DNA from: Neocallimastix lanati (nom. inval.)
Lineage: Eukaryota; Neocallimastigomycota; Neocallimastigomycetes; Neocallimastigales; Neocallimastigaceae
Reading direction: 5' to 3'
Assembly (NCBI GenBank): GCA_016946835.1
Contig: JACVTC010000469.1
Location: 1-25,269 of the forward strand
Length of the DNA: 25,269 bases
Shown here: piece by piece, positions 9,236-18,366 of the stretch
Numbering within the stretch: the first letter of the stretch is position 1
How the letters are laid out: each line of letters starts with the position of its first letter
Notes under the pieces: generated by a model
Databases searched by the model: none
What the model was told of the DNA's origin: nothing
The model's input: only the letters and a program-made list of their open reading frames with translations
Position numbers and translations under genes: made by a program

Positions 9236-9577
9236 CTAAACTATTTAAAACTAACTAAAAATATTCTTATTATTAATTTTATTTTTATTATTTTAATTTT
9301 GTTATTAATCTTATTATAATCTAAGGAAAGATTCTGCTTTTTTTTTTTTTTTTATTGAGTAGACATAGGTCTATTTATACTTTTTCAATTTTATTTTTAA
9401 TTGTAAAGCCTCAATAAAAAAAAGAGTTTGAATTAAAATTAGGATTTTTGAAATTGATTTTAATAATTATTCAATATATTTTATATTTATTAAGAGTATA
9501 ATTGAATAAATATGATAAAATCTTTTCGAAAACGTTAGAAAGTCATTACTAATAATTTTAAATTTTATTAGTAAAAA

Positions 9578-9625
<48 letters not shown>

Positions 9626-9982
9626 GGTTATAATAATTACAATATATAATATATTTATTACTAATTTATTCTAAAAAAAAATTTTTTTTTTTTTTTTTTT
9701 TTATATATATATATATATTAATAATCAACCAATATTTTTATTTTAATTATTTAGAATTTTCTAAAAATTTATAGAATTTATTTAAGGGATTCTTAATATA
9801 GAAATCTTTTAGAAACTTTTAGAAAAATAATAATATTTACTATCAATATTTTAGAATTTCCATGAAAGAAGAATATAGGAAAGTTTAATTTAATAAGAAA
9901 TCAATAATAATTATAATTGGAATATTTGTAATATATTATGAAAATTATTACAATTTAATAATTATTGTTTTGTTCTTTTTCA
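8833..9982 (-). repeat. 3' LTR of element B
   Basis: This 1150-bp direct repeat matches 15762-16918. On the plus strand it begins TGTTCGGTTATATAAG and ends GTTCTTTTTCA. It contains five long T tracts of 34, 30, 16, 40 and 21 bases; in the other copy these are 36, 34, 16, 39 and 23. No other differences were noticed. The repeated words AAACTAAACTATTT give a locally repetitive block near 9050-9250. Confidence 0.93.
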
Positions 9983-9994
9983 AGATGCCCTCGC
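9983..9994 (-). promoter_or_regulatory. Polypurine-type plus-strand primer region of element B
   Basis: On the minus strand GCGAGGGCATCT directly precedes the 3' LTR start TGAAAAAG. It is not purely purine. The core GGGCATCT is identical in element C at the equivalent place (24985-24992), although the LTRs are unrelated. That conservation supports a plus-strand priming role. Confidence 0.6.
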
Positions 9995-10005
9995 ATAAAT
10001 TCAGG

Positions 10006-13000
10006 CTAAATGGAGGCTGAATTATACTTTACTATATTCTTCAAATGGACATTTCTATTTAATTGGATTCCGGTATTTGGATCAGCCAAAGTTAAGGTAT
10101 TATATTGTTTCTTAATGACTTTTAAAGGACCTACGAAATATGGTTCAAGCTTTGTGCGGTTAAAATTTCGAACTAGTACTAAATCGCCAACAGCTATTCT
10201 TTTTCCTTGATTTAGGCTATTCTTTTCTTCTCTCCTAGTTGCCCAGTATTTACTTGCGTTTTTACTATTCTCGGCAGCTTCTAAAACCCATCTGTAATGT
10301 GAAACAAATTTTTCTAGCAATACTTCATCCGAAGATTTATATAGGTCTTTTGTTGGTCTAGCAGCAATGTCGAATGGTTGCTGATCTTCTCTTCCGTATA
10401 CTAGTTCAAAGCTAGAGTGGTTGGTAACTGAATTTTTAGTTGTTCTGAGGGCCCATAACGCAGAAGGTAATATCTCATCCCAGTCTTTATTCTTTTCTCC
10501 TAGCAATCGAAGTAATTTACCTATCTCTTTATTCCTATTTTCGGTTAAACCGTTTGATTCCGGATGATAGGTAGAAACGAATTTTATGTAGACATCATAT
10601 AAATCTAGAAAAACTTTAGTCATGTCAGAGGTAAATTGCACCCCATTATCAGTAGTGATGATTTGCGGAACACCATGTCGGGCGAACACATTTATGAGAA
10701 ATTTAATCACATCTTGGGAAGTAATAGTTTCAGTAGCTTCCGCTTCAACCCACTTCGTAAAGTAGTCAACGACTACTAAGATATACTGTTTATTATTTTT
10801 AGTTTTCACAAGCGGACCTATAATGTCTAATCCTAAATGTACAAAAGGTCCTTCTACTTTAGTTGGAGTATCTTCTGTAGGATCAGGGTAGGGTTGCGGT
10901 CTATTGAGTTGGCATTTTTCACACTTACCAATTATTCTTTTGACATCGATTATCATATTGTTCCAGTAATAGCTTTTCTTTAGCCTTTGGTAAGTTTTGT
11001 AATAGCCTTCATGACCAATGTCATGAGCTGCCAAGATCAGTTTAACTTTTTCGGCTGTATCAGTGACCAATTTCCTATAATTATTTCCATCTACAAAATA
11101 GTCTTCACCGTCAATAGTGGTAAATTTTTCCGATATAAAGTCTTTAATTACTTTAGATAATAATGTTTCATCCTTTTCTTGTGTAACTTTCATGGCTAGC
11201 AATTTCTTATCCTTTTCACTCTTCATTCGAGACAATGCGTCGGCTAAGACATTCTTTTTTCCAGGTTCGTAACGAATATCAACACCTAAGGAACTTGCTG
11301 TTAAACACCATCTCGTTTGTCGAGCATTTTTCGGTTCCTTGTTCTTAAAAAGTCCAAGTAAAGGTCTATGATCAGTATAAATTATGGTAGTGTGCGGATT
11401 TCCCATAATGTATGATTTTAACTTTTCTAAAGCGAAGTATAAAGCTAAACCTTCCAAGTCTGTTATTCCATAATTTTTCTCTGACTTCGATAAGGTACGA
11501 CTTATATAATGAGCAGGATGTTCTTTACCAGTGATTTCATCCTTTTGAAGTAATACTCCTCCGAGTCCATCATAGGAGGCATCTGTTCTGATAATAAAGG
11601 GTTTACTAAAATCGGGAAATTTAAGGATAGGTGCATTTATTAAACATTCTTTCAGCTTTTCAAAACATGTTTGTTGTTCGTCATTCCAGACATACTTTGT
11701 GTTCTTACGTAAAAGTTTACATAAGGGAGCCGTTATTTTAGAATAATTAAAAATGAATTTTTGGTAGTAACCGACTGTCCCTAAGAATGATCTTAGTTCG
11801 TGAATATTAGTGGGAGGATTCCACTTTTTAATAGCTTCTATTTTACTTTCCATTGGACTTAATCCTTTTGTAGATAGTTTATGACCAAGTACTTCTACTT
11901 CTGTCCTAAAGAATTGGCATTTTTCTATATTGATTTTCAATTTGTGTTTACGAAAGATTTCAAGGACTTGTTGGATATGGATAAGATGTTCTTCAACACT
12001 TTTAGAATATATCAGTATGTCATCGATAAAATTGTATACACATACACCTATTAAAGGAAAAAGAATTTGATTCATCTCACGTTGAAAGGTAGCTGGAGCG
12101 TTCGTGAGACCAAAAGGCATGACTTTGAATTGATAATTTCCGAATTTAGTAGTAAAGGTAGTGATCTCTACACTTTCATCATTCATTAATATCTGATGGT
12201 AACCAGAGTAAAGATCCATGGTAGTAAAAATTTTTGCGCCTTGTAGACTATCAAATATTTCATCGATATAAGGTAATGCATAAGAGTCTTTTTCAGTGGC
12301 TTCGTTAACTTTTCTGTAATCTACGCATAATCTCCATTTTCCATTTGGTTTTGGAACCAATACTACTGGAGAACTCCAAGTTGAATGAGAGGGTTCAATT
12401 AATCTCCTCTCAATTAGGTCAATCAGTAATTCTTTCAGAATATCAGATTTAAATTTTGTTAGCTTATAACTCTTCTGCTTAACCGGTTTAGTTCCTTCTT
12501 TTAATTCAATTTTATGGGGAGTCAAATCTGATGGTGTTAATTCTTCTGAGGAAGTCGCAACAATTTCTATGTTATCCTCCAATAATTTAAGAATTTTGTC
12601 TTGAAAGTCTTTATTCAGAGTATTTTTAAAAATATCATTATGTATATAATCTAAGGGAGGTAATCCTTCAATGGTTTTTAACTTTGCTTTAATATTGACT
12701 TCTTCTTTATCGTCAATTTTTGTTACTGAACACAAAAGTTTTGATTCGTCTTCAAAATCATTATTTAACTGTGCAATCTTTTCAATGAATCCTTCAGTTG
12801 AGAATCTACAAAGACTGTTTAATACAGGATGTATGAATAATCTATGAACAGCTTGTGTTTTAAGATTTATTAAAACATCATAGAATGGATCTTCTTTTTC
12901 TACAATTCGACAATTTACAGTCATAGTAAAATTGTTAATTCGAATAGGTACTCTAATTATGACACTCTCTGAATACTCATCATTGTTAGTAGCAAGACGG

Positions 13001-13833
13001 ATGCGACCACAGCTTATACCAATTGGTTCAAAGTTTCTTGGAATTTTGTCTAAATATTTTCGAGTTATTATATTTAGATTACTACAAGAGTCGATTAAGA
13101 GTTTACCTTTAATGCCTTCAACTGTGCAGTCAACCATGGCAATATCATCCTCTTGGATTTCCTTTCTATTACTTTTGTAAGAGTGGTCTACGTTATTGAC
13201 CATGACTGTCATAGCAGTAATATTTTCTACTGCTCCCGCTATTTTATCTTTCTTAACTAACTTTAGCCCTTGAGAAACTTGAGATCTAATTTGGGGTGAA
13301 GAATTTATTAATTGTCCGAATGTGATGTTACATCTTATATTATTTAAATCTTTTAAGACATCATATTCTTCTTGATCCTCTAACATTTGAATTTTCCGTT
13401 TAACTTTAGGGGTGGAGATTTTCTTTTCCGTATTTCCTTCTTCCATTAACTTTTCAATTGTTTCTATTTCTTTGAGGTTTTCTAAGTCCTCTAGGTCGTC
13501 ACCTATATTTATTATTGGGGTTGTTTCTTCTTTATTTGTAGATTTTGCATTAGATTTGATTTTTGGTTCAATGCTTATACTTCCTCTCTCTTTATCACGA
13601 GCTTCTTTAGCCTTAGCCTTTTCTTTATTATTTCTTGGTTGGGCTATAAAGGAAGTATGTAGTTGCTTTTCAGCTGGCTTTGGGGGATTTATTTCCAATT
13701 CTCTTTCTCTCTTCTTCCGAAGTGTGGGGGTTGCTATTGGTCTAGGATTATTTTTCAAACTTTTGTATTCACGATTTTCATAGTTTTCTATAGTATCATC
13801 TACTTTTTCTATTTTTCTTTTTGCAGCCGCCAC
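10006..13833 (-). CDS. Pol of element B: protease, reverse transcriptase, RNase H, integrase
   Basis: There are 1275 residues from a GTG codon, but the frame is open upstream to the slippery site at 14058-14064, so it is made as Gag-Pol. Residues 1-165 are basic and charged. QLINSSPQIRSQVSQGLK (174-191) is the conserved pre-protease motif. The protease has D248-S-C, with Cys in place of the usual Gly. The RT (about 445-640) has D540 (TMDLYSGYHQ), VMPFGLTNAP and FIDD at 602-605, with Phe in place of Tyr. RNase H has D751, E794, D821 and D865 (ADALSR). The integrase has H937, H941, C971 and C974, then D1003, D1062 and E1098 (35 residues between the last two), and ends with a GPY/F-like YFVGPLKVI. 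No chromodomain is seen. The stop is 23 bp before the 3' LTR. Confidence 0.95.
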   Translation of the reverse strand: MAAAKRKIEKVDDTIENYENREYKSLKNNPRPIATPTLRKKRERELEINPPKPAEKQLHTSFIAQPRNNKEKAKAKEARDKERGSISIEPKIKSNAKSTNKEETTPIINIGDDLEDLENLKEIETIEKLMEEGNTEKKISTPKVKRKIQMLEDQEEYDVLKDLNNIRCNITFGQLINSSPQIRSQVSQGLKLVKKDKIAGAVENITAMTVMVNNVDHSYKSNRKEIQEDDIAMVDCTVEGIKGKLLIDSCSNLNIITRKYLDKIPRNFEPIGISCGRIRLATNNDEYSESVIIRVPIRINNFTMTVNCRIVEKEDPFYDVLINLKTQAVHRLFIHPVLNSLCRFSTEGFIEKIAQLNNDFEDESKLLCSVTKIDDKEEVNIKAKLKTIEGLPPLDYIHNDIFKNTLNKDFQDKILKLLEDNIEIVATSSEELTPSDLTPHKIELKEGTKPVKQKSYKLTKFKSDILKELLIDLIERRLIEPSHSTWSSPVVLVPKPNGKWRLCVDYRKVNEATEKDSYALPYIDEIFDSLQGAKIFTTMDLYSGYHQILMNDESVEITTFTTKFGNYQFKVMPFGLTNAPATFQREMNQILFPLIGVCVYNFIDDILIYSKSVEEHLIHIQQVLEIFRKHKLKINIEKCQFFRTEVEVLGHKLSTKGLSPMESKIEAIKKWNPPTNIHELRSFLGTVGYYQKFIFNYSKITAPLCKLLRKNTKYVWNDEQQTCFEKLKECLINAPILKFPDFSKPFIIRTDASYDGLGGVLLQKDEITGKEHPAHYISRTLSKSEKNYGITDLEGLALYFALEKLKSYIMGNPHTTIIYTDHRPLLGLFKNKEPKNARQTRWCLTASSLGVDIRYEPGKKNVLADALSRMKSEKDKKLLAMKVTQEKDETLLSKVIKDFISEKFTTIDGEDYFVDGNNYRKLVTDTAEKVKLILAAHDIGHEGYYKTYQRLKKSYYWNNMIIDVKRIIGKCEKCQLNRPQPYPDPTEDTPTKVEGPFVHLGLDIIGPLVKTKNNKQYILVVVDYFTKWVEAEATETITSQDVIKFLINVFARHGVPQIITTDNGVQFTSDMTKVFLDLYDVYIKFVSTYHPESNGLTENRNKEIGKLLRLLGEKNKDWDEILPSALWALRTTKNSVTNHSSFELVYGREDQQPFDIAARPTKDLYKSSDEVLLEKFVSHYRWVLEAAENSKNASKYWATRREEKNSLNQGKRIAVGDLVLVRNFNRTKLEPYFVGPLKVIKKQYNTLTLADPNTGIQLNRNVHLKNIVKYNSASI

Positions 13834-14051
13834 AGTAAAATTGGTTGCATTTAGATTTTCTTCCTCATCTGGGTCATAATTTATTTCATAAAGACTATTA
13901 ATATTACAACTTCTATTATTGTTTTCTGAGTTCGTTTCTTCCTCACTACCAATTTTATTTACTGTCAGAACATCTGGGAAGGAAATCTCTTTATTAGGGT
14001 GAAATTGAATTGAAGCTAATTTTTTTGTTCCGGGAGTGCTTCTACTCCCGA
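13834..14051 (-). other. Pol leader segment of element B between gag stop and the first GTG of pol
   Basis: This stretch has no independent gene. It is open in the pol frame throughout and would be translated after -1 frameshifting. It begins with a Gly-Ser-Arg-Ser-Thr-Pro segment encoded by the frameshift hairpin and continues as acidic, Asn- and Glu-rich sequence. C has an equivalent segment at 20971-21159 with the same GSRSTP opening. Confidence 0.8.
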
Positions 14052-14064
14052 CTATTGATTTAAA
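14031..14064 (-). promoter_or_regulatory. -1 programmed ribosomal frameshift signal of element B (gag to pol)
   Basis: On the minus strand the slippery heptamer T TTA AAT (14058-14064) is in the gag frame, two codons before the gag stop TAG (14052-14054). A 7-nt spacer (14051-14057) leads to a 7-bp perfect hairpin CGGGAGT/ACTCCCG (arms 14044-14050 and 14031-14037) with loop AGAAGC. The -1 frame is open through all of pol. Compared with C, the first pair of the stem changes from C-G to U-A, so pairing is kept. Confidence 0.88.
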
Positions 14065-14966
14065 GGCATATTGTGGTTTTGATTAAAGTACTTTCTTTTG
14101 TTTTCTTGAATAATGGACTGAAGTTTAGGACAATGATTACTGTAATGACCTTTTTCTTCACAATAGAAACAAGTTTTAATAGTTAAATGTTTCATTTTAC
14201 TAGTAAGATCTTCCCTTTCAACATCTACATTAGTTCTCTTTAGTTCTTCGGACTCTAATTTCTTATTATAAGGTATAGAGGGAGAATTTCGTTTGAAGGT
14301 ATTATTACTATTATAATTGTTTCGATGGTAATTCTCTTGATTTGTAAGTCGGGTTTGGTTAATCATTAATCTATCTACCTTTTCAGCGGCTTCATAAGCT
14401 TGTTTTAAAGAAATATCATCTTGTAAGGAGACTCTTTTCCATGCTTCTTCATTGTTTCTTAAAGAATCCACGTAATCTAGAACACTTACTTGCTTCTTAT
14501 GCTTCTTGTCTAGTTTCAAGTATAAAGATCTAAAGCGTGTGTTAAAATCTTTCACTTTTTCATTACGTTTTATTCTTAGGGAACGTATTTCTCTTACTAA
14601 TAAATTCTGATCTTCCTTAATGCCATAAAACGTCTCTAATGCATCAATAATCTCTGAGAATGTAGGATAAGAAGTATCATTTTCGTCGTTACTTTCATTG
14701 TCACTTTCATCATTATCTTCATCTTCATCATCACTATCATAGTTATCCAAATTATTCTTCAATTCTTGAATTACCTTCCTCGGTTCACCCGTAGATGTTA
14801 AAACGCATGCAATAAATATTTTCTTTGGATTAGTAACTTCTTCAAGCTCAATCCATAATTGTATTTCTGAGGCCCAAGTCTTAATATCTAAGTTATCCTT
14901 GGTTAATTTTTCAATATCTTTGAGTTCCTTTTTCAAAGATTTGAAATCTATTTCCTGGTTAGTCAT
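14052..14966 (-). CDS. Gag of element B
   Basis: A 304-residue capsid/nucleocapsid protein, starting MTNQEIDFKSLKKELKDI. The N-terminal part (1-70, with IKTWASEIQLWIELEEV) resembles the start of retrotransposon capsid domains. An extremely acidic tract of Asp, Glu, Asn and Ser occupies about 74-98. The second capsid part (100-200) contains FYGIKEDQNLLVREIRSLR. The CCHC knuckle has C266, C269, H274 and C279. C Gag is collinear and clearly related along its whole length, including the acidic tract. The ATG follows an AT-rich leader; no upstream in-frame start was seen. Confidence 0.93.
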   Translation of the reverse strand: MTNQEIDFKSLKKELKDIEKLTKDNLDIKTWASEIQLWIELEEVTNPKKIFIACVLTSTGEPRKVIQELKNNLDNYDSDDEDEDNDESDNESNDENDTSYPTFSEIIDALETFYGIKEDQNLLVREIRSLRIKRNEKVKDFNTRFRSLYLKLDKKHKKQVSVLDYVDSLRNNEEAWKRVSLQDDISLKQAYEAAEKVDRLMINQTRLTNQENYHRNNYNSNNTFKRNSPSIPYNKKLESEELKRTNVDVEREDLTSKMKHLTIKTCFYCEEKGHYSNHCPKLQSIIQENKRKYFNQNHNMPLNQ

Positions 14967-15223
14967 CTTTGATAATAAAAAAATGTATTAATAAATATTC
15001 CAACTTAATAAAAAAAATTTTCTTTTTCTTTATATAGAGTAATTATTATTGATTTTATAATATAATATAAATTAATTTTTAGACTCAAAAATCCTTTTGA
15101 CAGTCTATTCCTCCTATAGTAGACTCGAAATTCTTTCGACAGTCTATAATTAAAATTAAGAAATATAAAATATATATAATCCAGTTATTCCCAACTGCTA
15201 ATTATATATCTAAGAATCAAAAA

Positions 15224-15261
<38 letters not shown>

Positions 15262-15737
15262 TATTATTTCATTTGCATATATTATAATTAAATAAAATAT
15301 TCGAAACCCGCAGGTCGTCTCTCTACGATTTTCAACCTCGATCTTAGAACCGTCAATTATAAATAAAGTTTTCTATTGTGCCTACCAATTGAAACATGGA
15401 ATTTACGGCTTTTTCAATATCCAACTTACTGGTAATTTATAATCTTATTCTAAAACCCTTTACTCTCTCGCTTCTACAAGAGACTTCCCTATTCTACTCT
15501 CTTTTATTTAATTATTTTTATATTTTTACACAACCTCTACTCAGTATACCGTTGTGAAAATACTATATGCAAATATATAGTAATTATAAGAATTTTATAT
15601 TTTATATATCACAATTAATAAACTAAAATTTTAATATTTTTTTTTTTTATAGTTATGATTAACAAAAAAAATTTTTTCTTTTTTTCTTTTTTTTTCTTTT
15701 TATAATATTTATCTTTCCTTACTTTTATTTCTTATAT
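14967..15737 (-). other. Leader of element B between primer site and gag
   Basis: Non-coding. Just upstream of gag it holds two copies of a stem-loop repeat (15081-15107 and 15120-15147). A T tract of about 30 bases lies at 15229-15259. A more GC-rich part at 15300-15500 has no recognisable gene. Pyrimidine/purine-biased runs lie near the primer site (15660-15710). Confidence 0.7.
15081..15147 (-). repeat. Two tandem stem-loop repeats in the leader of element B
   Basis: On the plus strand the copies start AGACTCAAAAATCC (15081) and AGACTCGAAATTC (15121), and both end GACAGTCTA. Each is an imperfect palindrome pairing AGACT with AGTCT and, in the second copy, CGAAA with TTTCG. On the minus strand the word TGTCGAAAGAATTTCGAG is very like the TGTCGATAAAGATTTCGAG repeated five times at the same place in element C. 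The conserved position upstream of gag suggests an RNA packaging or dimerisation signal; that is inference. Confidence 0.7.
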
Positions 15738-15754
15738 CCCCGATATCTCCACCA
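15738..15754 (-). promoter_or_regulatory. Primer-binding site of element B
   Basis: On the minus strand TGGTGGAGATATCGGGG lies 7 nt after the end of the 5' LTR (spacer TTAGAAA). All 17 bases are identical to the site of element C at 18677-18693, so both use the same tRNA primer, whose 3' end would read CCCCGATATCTCCACCA. The tRNA could not be named from memory. Confidence 0.8.
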
Positions 15755-15761
15755 TTTCTAA

Positions 15762-15814
15762 TGTTCGGTTATATAAGAAATAAAAGGATTACAATAAATA
15801 CACTTTATTTTGAT

Positions 15815-15858
<44 letters not shown>

Positions 15859-16128
15859 ATTTGTTTATGTGTTTATTTGTTTATATTTTTTTTTAACTAA
15901 TAAGAAAATTAATTATTACAATTATTTATTAAACAATATAATTTTTTTTTTATTTTTATATAACTAAATAAAACTATTTATTAAATTATGCACTAAACTA
16001 AATAAATTACTTAATCATATTAACTAAACTATTATAACTAAAAATTTAATTAAATAACTAACTATCAAAACTAAACTATTTAAAACTAAACAAACTAAAC
16101 TATTTTAAAACTAAACTATTTAAAACTA

Positions 16129-16170
<42 letters not shown>

Positions 16171-16512
16171 CTAAACTATTTAAAACTAACTAAAAATATT
16201 CTTATTATTAATTTTATTTTTATTATTTTAATTTTGTTATTAATCTTATTATAATCTAAGGAAAGATTCTGCTTTTTTTTTTTTTTTTATTGAGTAGACA
16301 TAGGTCTATTTATACTTTTTCAATTTTATTTTTAATTGTAAAGCCTCAATAAAAAAAAGAGTTTGAATTAAAATTAGGATTTTTGAAATTGATTTTAATA
16401 ATTATTCAATATATTTTATATTTATTAAGAGTATAATTGAATAAATATGATAAAATCTTTTCGAAAACGTTAGAAAGTCATTACTAATAATTTTAAATTT
16501 TATTAGTAAAAA

Positions 16513-16559
<47 letters not shown>

Positions 16560-16918
16560 GGTTATAATAATTACAATATATAATATATTTATTACTAATT
16601 TATTCTAAAAAAAAATTTTTTTTTTTTTTTTTTTTTTTATATATATATATATATTAATAATCAACCAATATTTTTATTTTAATTATTTAGAATTTTCTAA
16701 AAATTTATAGAATTTATTTAAGGGATTCTTAATATAGAAATCTTTTAGAAACTTTTAGAAAAATAATAATATTTACTATCAATATTTTAGAATTTCCATG
16801 AAAGAAGAATATAGGAAAGTTTAATTTAATAAGAAATCAATAATAATTATAATTGGAATATTTGTAATATATTATGAAAATTATTACAATTTAATAATTA
16901 TTGTTTTGTTCTTTTTCA
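15762..16918 (-). repeat. 5' LTR of element B
   Basis: A 1157-bp copy of the LTR at 8833-9982 with TG...CA termini. It should carry the promoter for gag-pol transcription on the minus strand. No confident TATA box could be assigned in such AT-rich DNA. The only differences noticed from the other copy are oligo-T lengths. Confidence 0.93.
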
Positions 16919-16924
16919 CAAGTG

Positions 16925-16964
16925 TAATAATTCTATTAAGAACTAACTCAAAATAGAATTATTA
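16925..16964. repeat. 13-bp inverted repeat at the tip of D
   Basis: TAATAATTCTATT (16925-16937) and AATAGAATTATTA (16952-16964) are perfectly complementary, with a 14-nt loop. A second, shorter pair CAACTTAA/TTAAGTTG follows at about 16969-16997. The significance is unknown. Confidence 0.7.
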
Positions 16965-17529
16965 ACTACAACTTAACGACTAATTCATTAAGTTGAGAAA
17001 ATGAAATAAAATAAATTTTTTACCTTTAATGTAGAGTTTATTATAAAATTAATTATAATAATAACACAACATGTAAGAGAAGAATTGTTTGTATAAATTG
17101 ATCTTAAAAATATGTTTTTGAATAAAATATTTTTATTAATTTATTAAAGTTAAAAATATAAAAATGTTACTATTATAACTATGTTTTTTATAATAATAAC
17201 TCTTGATTTCTCAAAGAGAACTCAAGAGCCTTATTTATATTTTTTTATGAAAATAAGGTTAAATAAGAAAGGGTTTTCTAATCTTAACAAATCTCTTATC
17301 TAGGAAAAGATTAGATAGAAAAACCTAGATAAGTTTTCGATCGATATTCTATCCATATCGATCATCGCATTAATTAAGTAAAACCGATTACTTCTAAAAA
17401 GTAATTGGAAAAAATCTTAATTAACCGATTTTCCAATCTAATGATCGAAAATAAAAGAATAAAATAATAAAAGATATTTCGATCATATAATTTATCCTTA
17501 TATTAAAAATATAAAATTAAATAGTTAAT

Positions 17530-17601
17530 AAAATACAGAATACATTATAAAATACAGAATACATTATAAAATACAGAATACATTATAAAATACAGAATAC
17601 A
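17530..17601. repeat. 19-bp tandem repeat
   Basis: The unit AAAATACAGAATACATTAT occurs in three complete, nearly identical copies from 17530, followed by a fourth partial copy to 17601 and decaying fragments after it. The units are directly adjacent with no spacers, so this is a minisatellite and not a CRISPR array. Confidence 0.88.
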
Positions 17602-17818
17602 ATACAAAATACATTAGTTACAATAGAGAATTTAGCATATTTTAAATATATTATTTAAAATTAATTAAATAAATTTTGTTAAATTAATGAATATTTAAAA
17701 TTAAAATAAATAAATTTAATAAATATTATATGTAATTAAATAAAGTTATAGTTATAATAACTTAACTAAGAAAATATAATTATTTGCTAACAAATAATTA
17801 TAGATTCTTACAACAAGT

Positions 17819-18310
17819 TGATAAGAATGTACTAAATAATGCATTCTTAATTAAATCTACGATTTATTTCTAATACATTATGTGTACATTATTATTTTTG
17901 TACTTTAATAAATTTTTAAATTCAAAGATTAAAAATTAGATCAAAAATTATATTAAACTTTATAATTTTTATATTAAATCTTATATTAATAGTAATATTT
18001 TTATATATTTAAAACTTATATTAACAATATTAATAATAAATCTTATTTTTTTATTTTTATATTAATAATGAAAATTTGTATTAATAATATTTTTATATAT
18101 TGATAATTAAAAATTTATATATTATATTTTAACTTTTATTATAAAATTTTATATCGAAATGTTTTATTTTATATTGAAAAATATTTTATTTTATTAAAAA
18201 CCTTTATATTAGAATAGTATTTTTATTTTTATTTGAATATTTTAACAGATTGTAATAAAAATTTTAGCCAATTAAATAAATTCTTATTAGTAATATTTTA
18301 GATAGATTAG

Positions 18311-18366
<56 letters not shown>

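Larger units (their letters stand above)
8833..16918 (-). mobile_element. Element B: complete, apparently intact Ty3/Gypsy retrotransposon
   Basis: On the minus strand the order is 5' LTR (15762-16918), primer site, leader, gag, -1 frameshift signal, pol, polypurine region and 3' LTR (8833-9982). Both reading frames are open with all catalytic residues present except for the unusual protease and RT variants noted under pol. By eye the LTRs differ only in the lengths of oligo-T tracts, and those differences account exactly for the 7-bp length difference. This is a very recent insertion and a plausible autonomous element. Confidence 0.94.
16923..17812. mobile_element. Putative solo LTR D
   Basis: About 890 bp bounded by TGTAATAATTC and GATTCTTACA, giving TG...CA ends with a 5-bp inverted repeat TGTAA/TTACA. 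ACAAG occurs immediately on both sides (16918-16922 and 17813-17817), although the first A is also the last base of the B LTR. There is no coding capacity. It includes an inverted repeat at its left tip and a 19-bp tandem repeat. There is no second copy in the window, so it could instead be older host or LTR sequence into which A, B and C inserted. Confidence 0.5.

Noticed and set aside
10006-10200. Chromodomain at the C-terminus of B integrase
   Set aside because: The protein ends soon after the GPY/F-like segment; no aromatic-cage pattern is visible.
12932-13854. Plus-strand open frames opposite the N-terminal part of B pol
   Set aside because: They are antisense shadows of a continuous polyprotein with recognised motifs.
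17530-17601. Possible CRISPR-like array
   Set aside because: The units are directly adjacent with no spacers, and the context is eukaryotic retroelements.
18311-18362. Poly(A) tail of a non-LTR element or processed pseudogene
   Set aside because: It is internal to a well-defined LTR with TG...CA ends and a primer site downstream.
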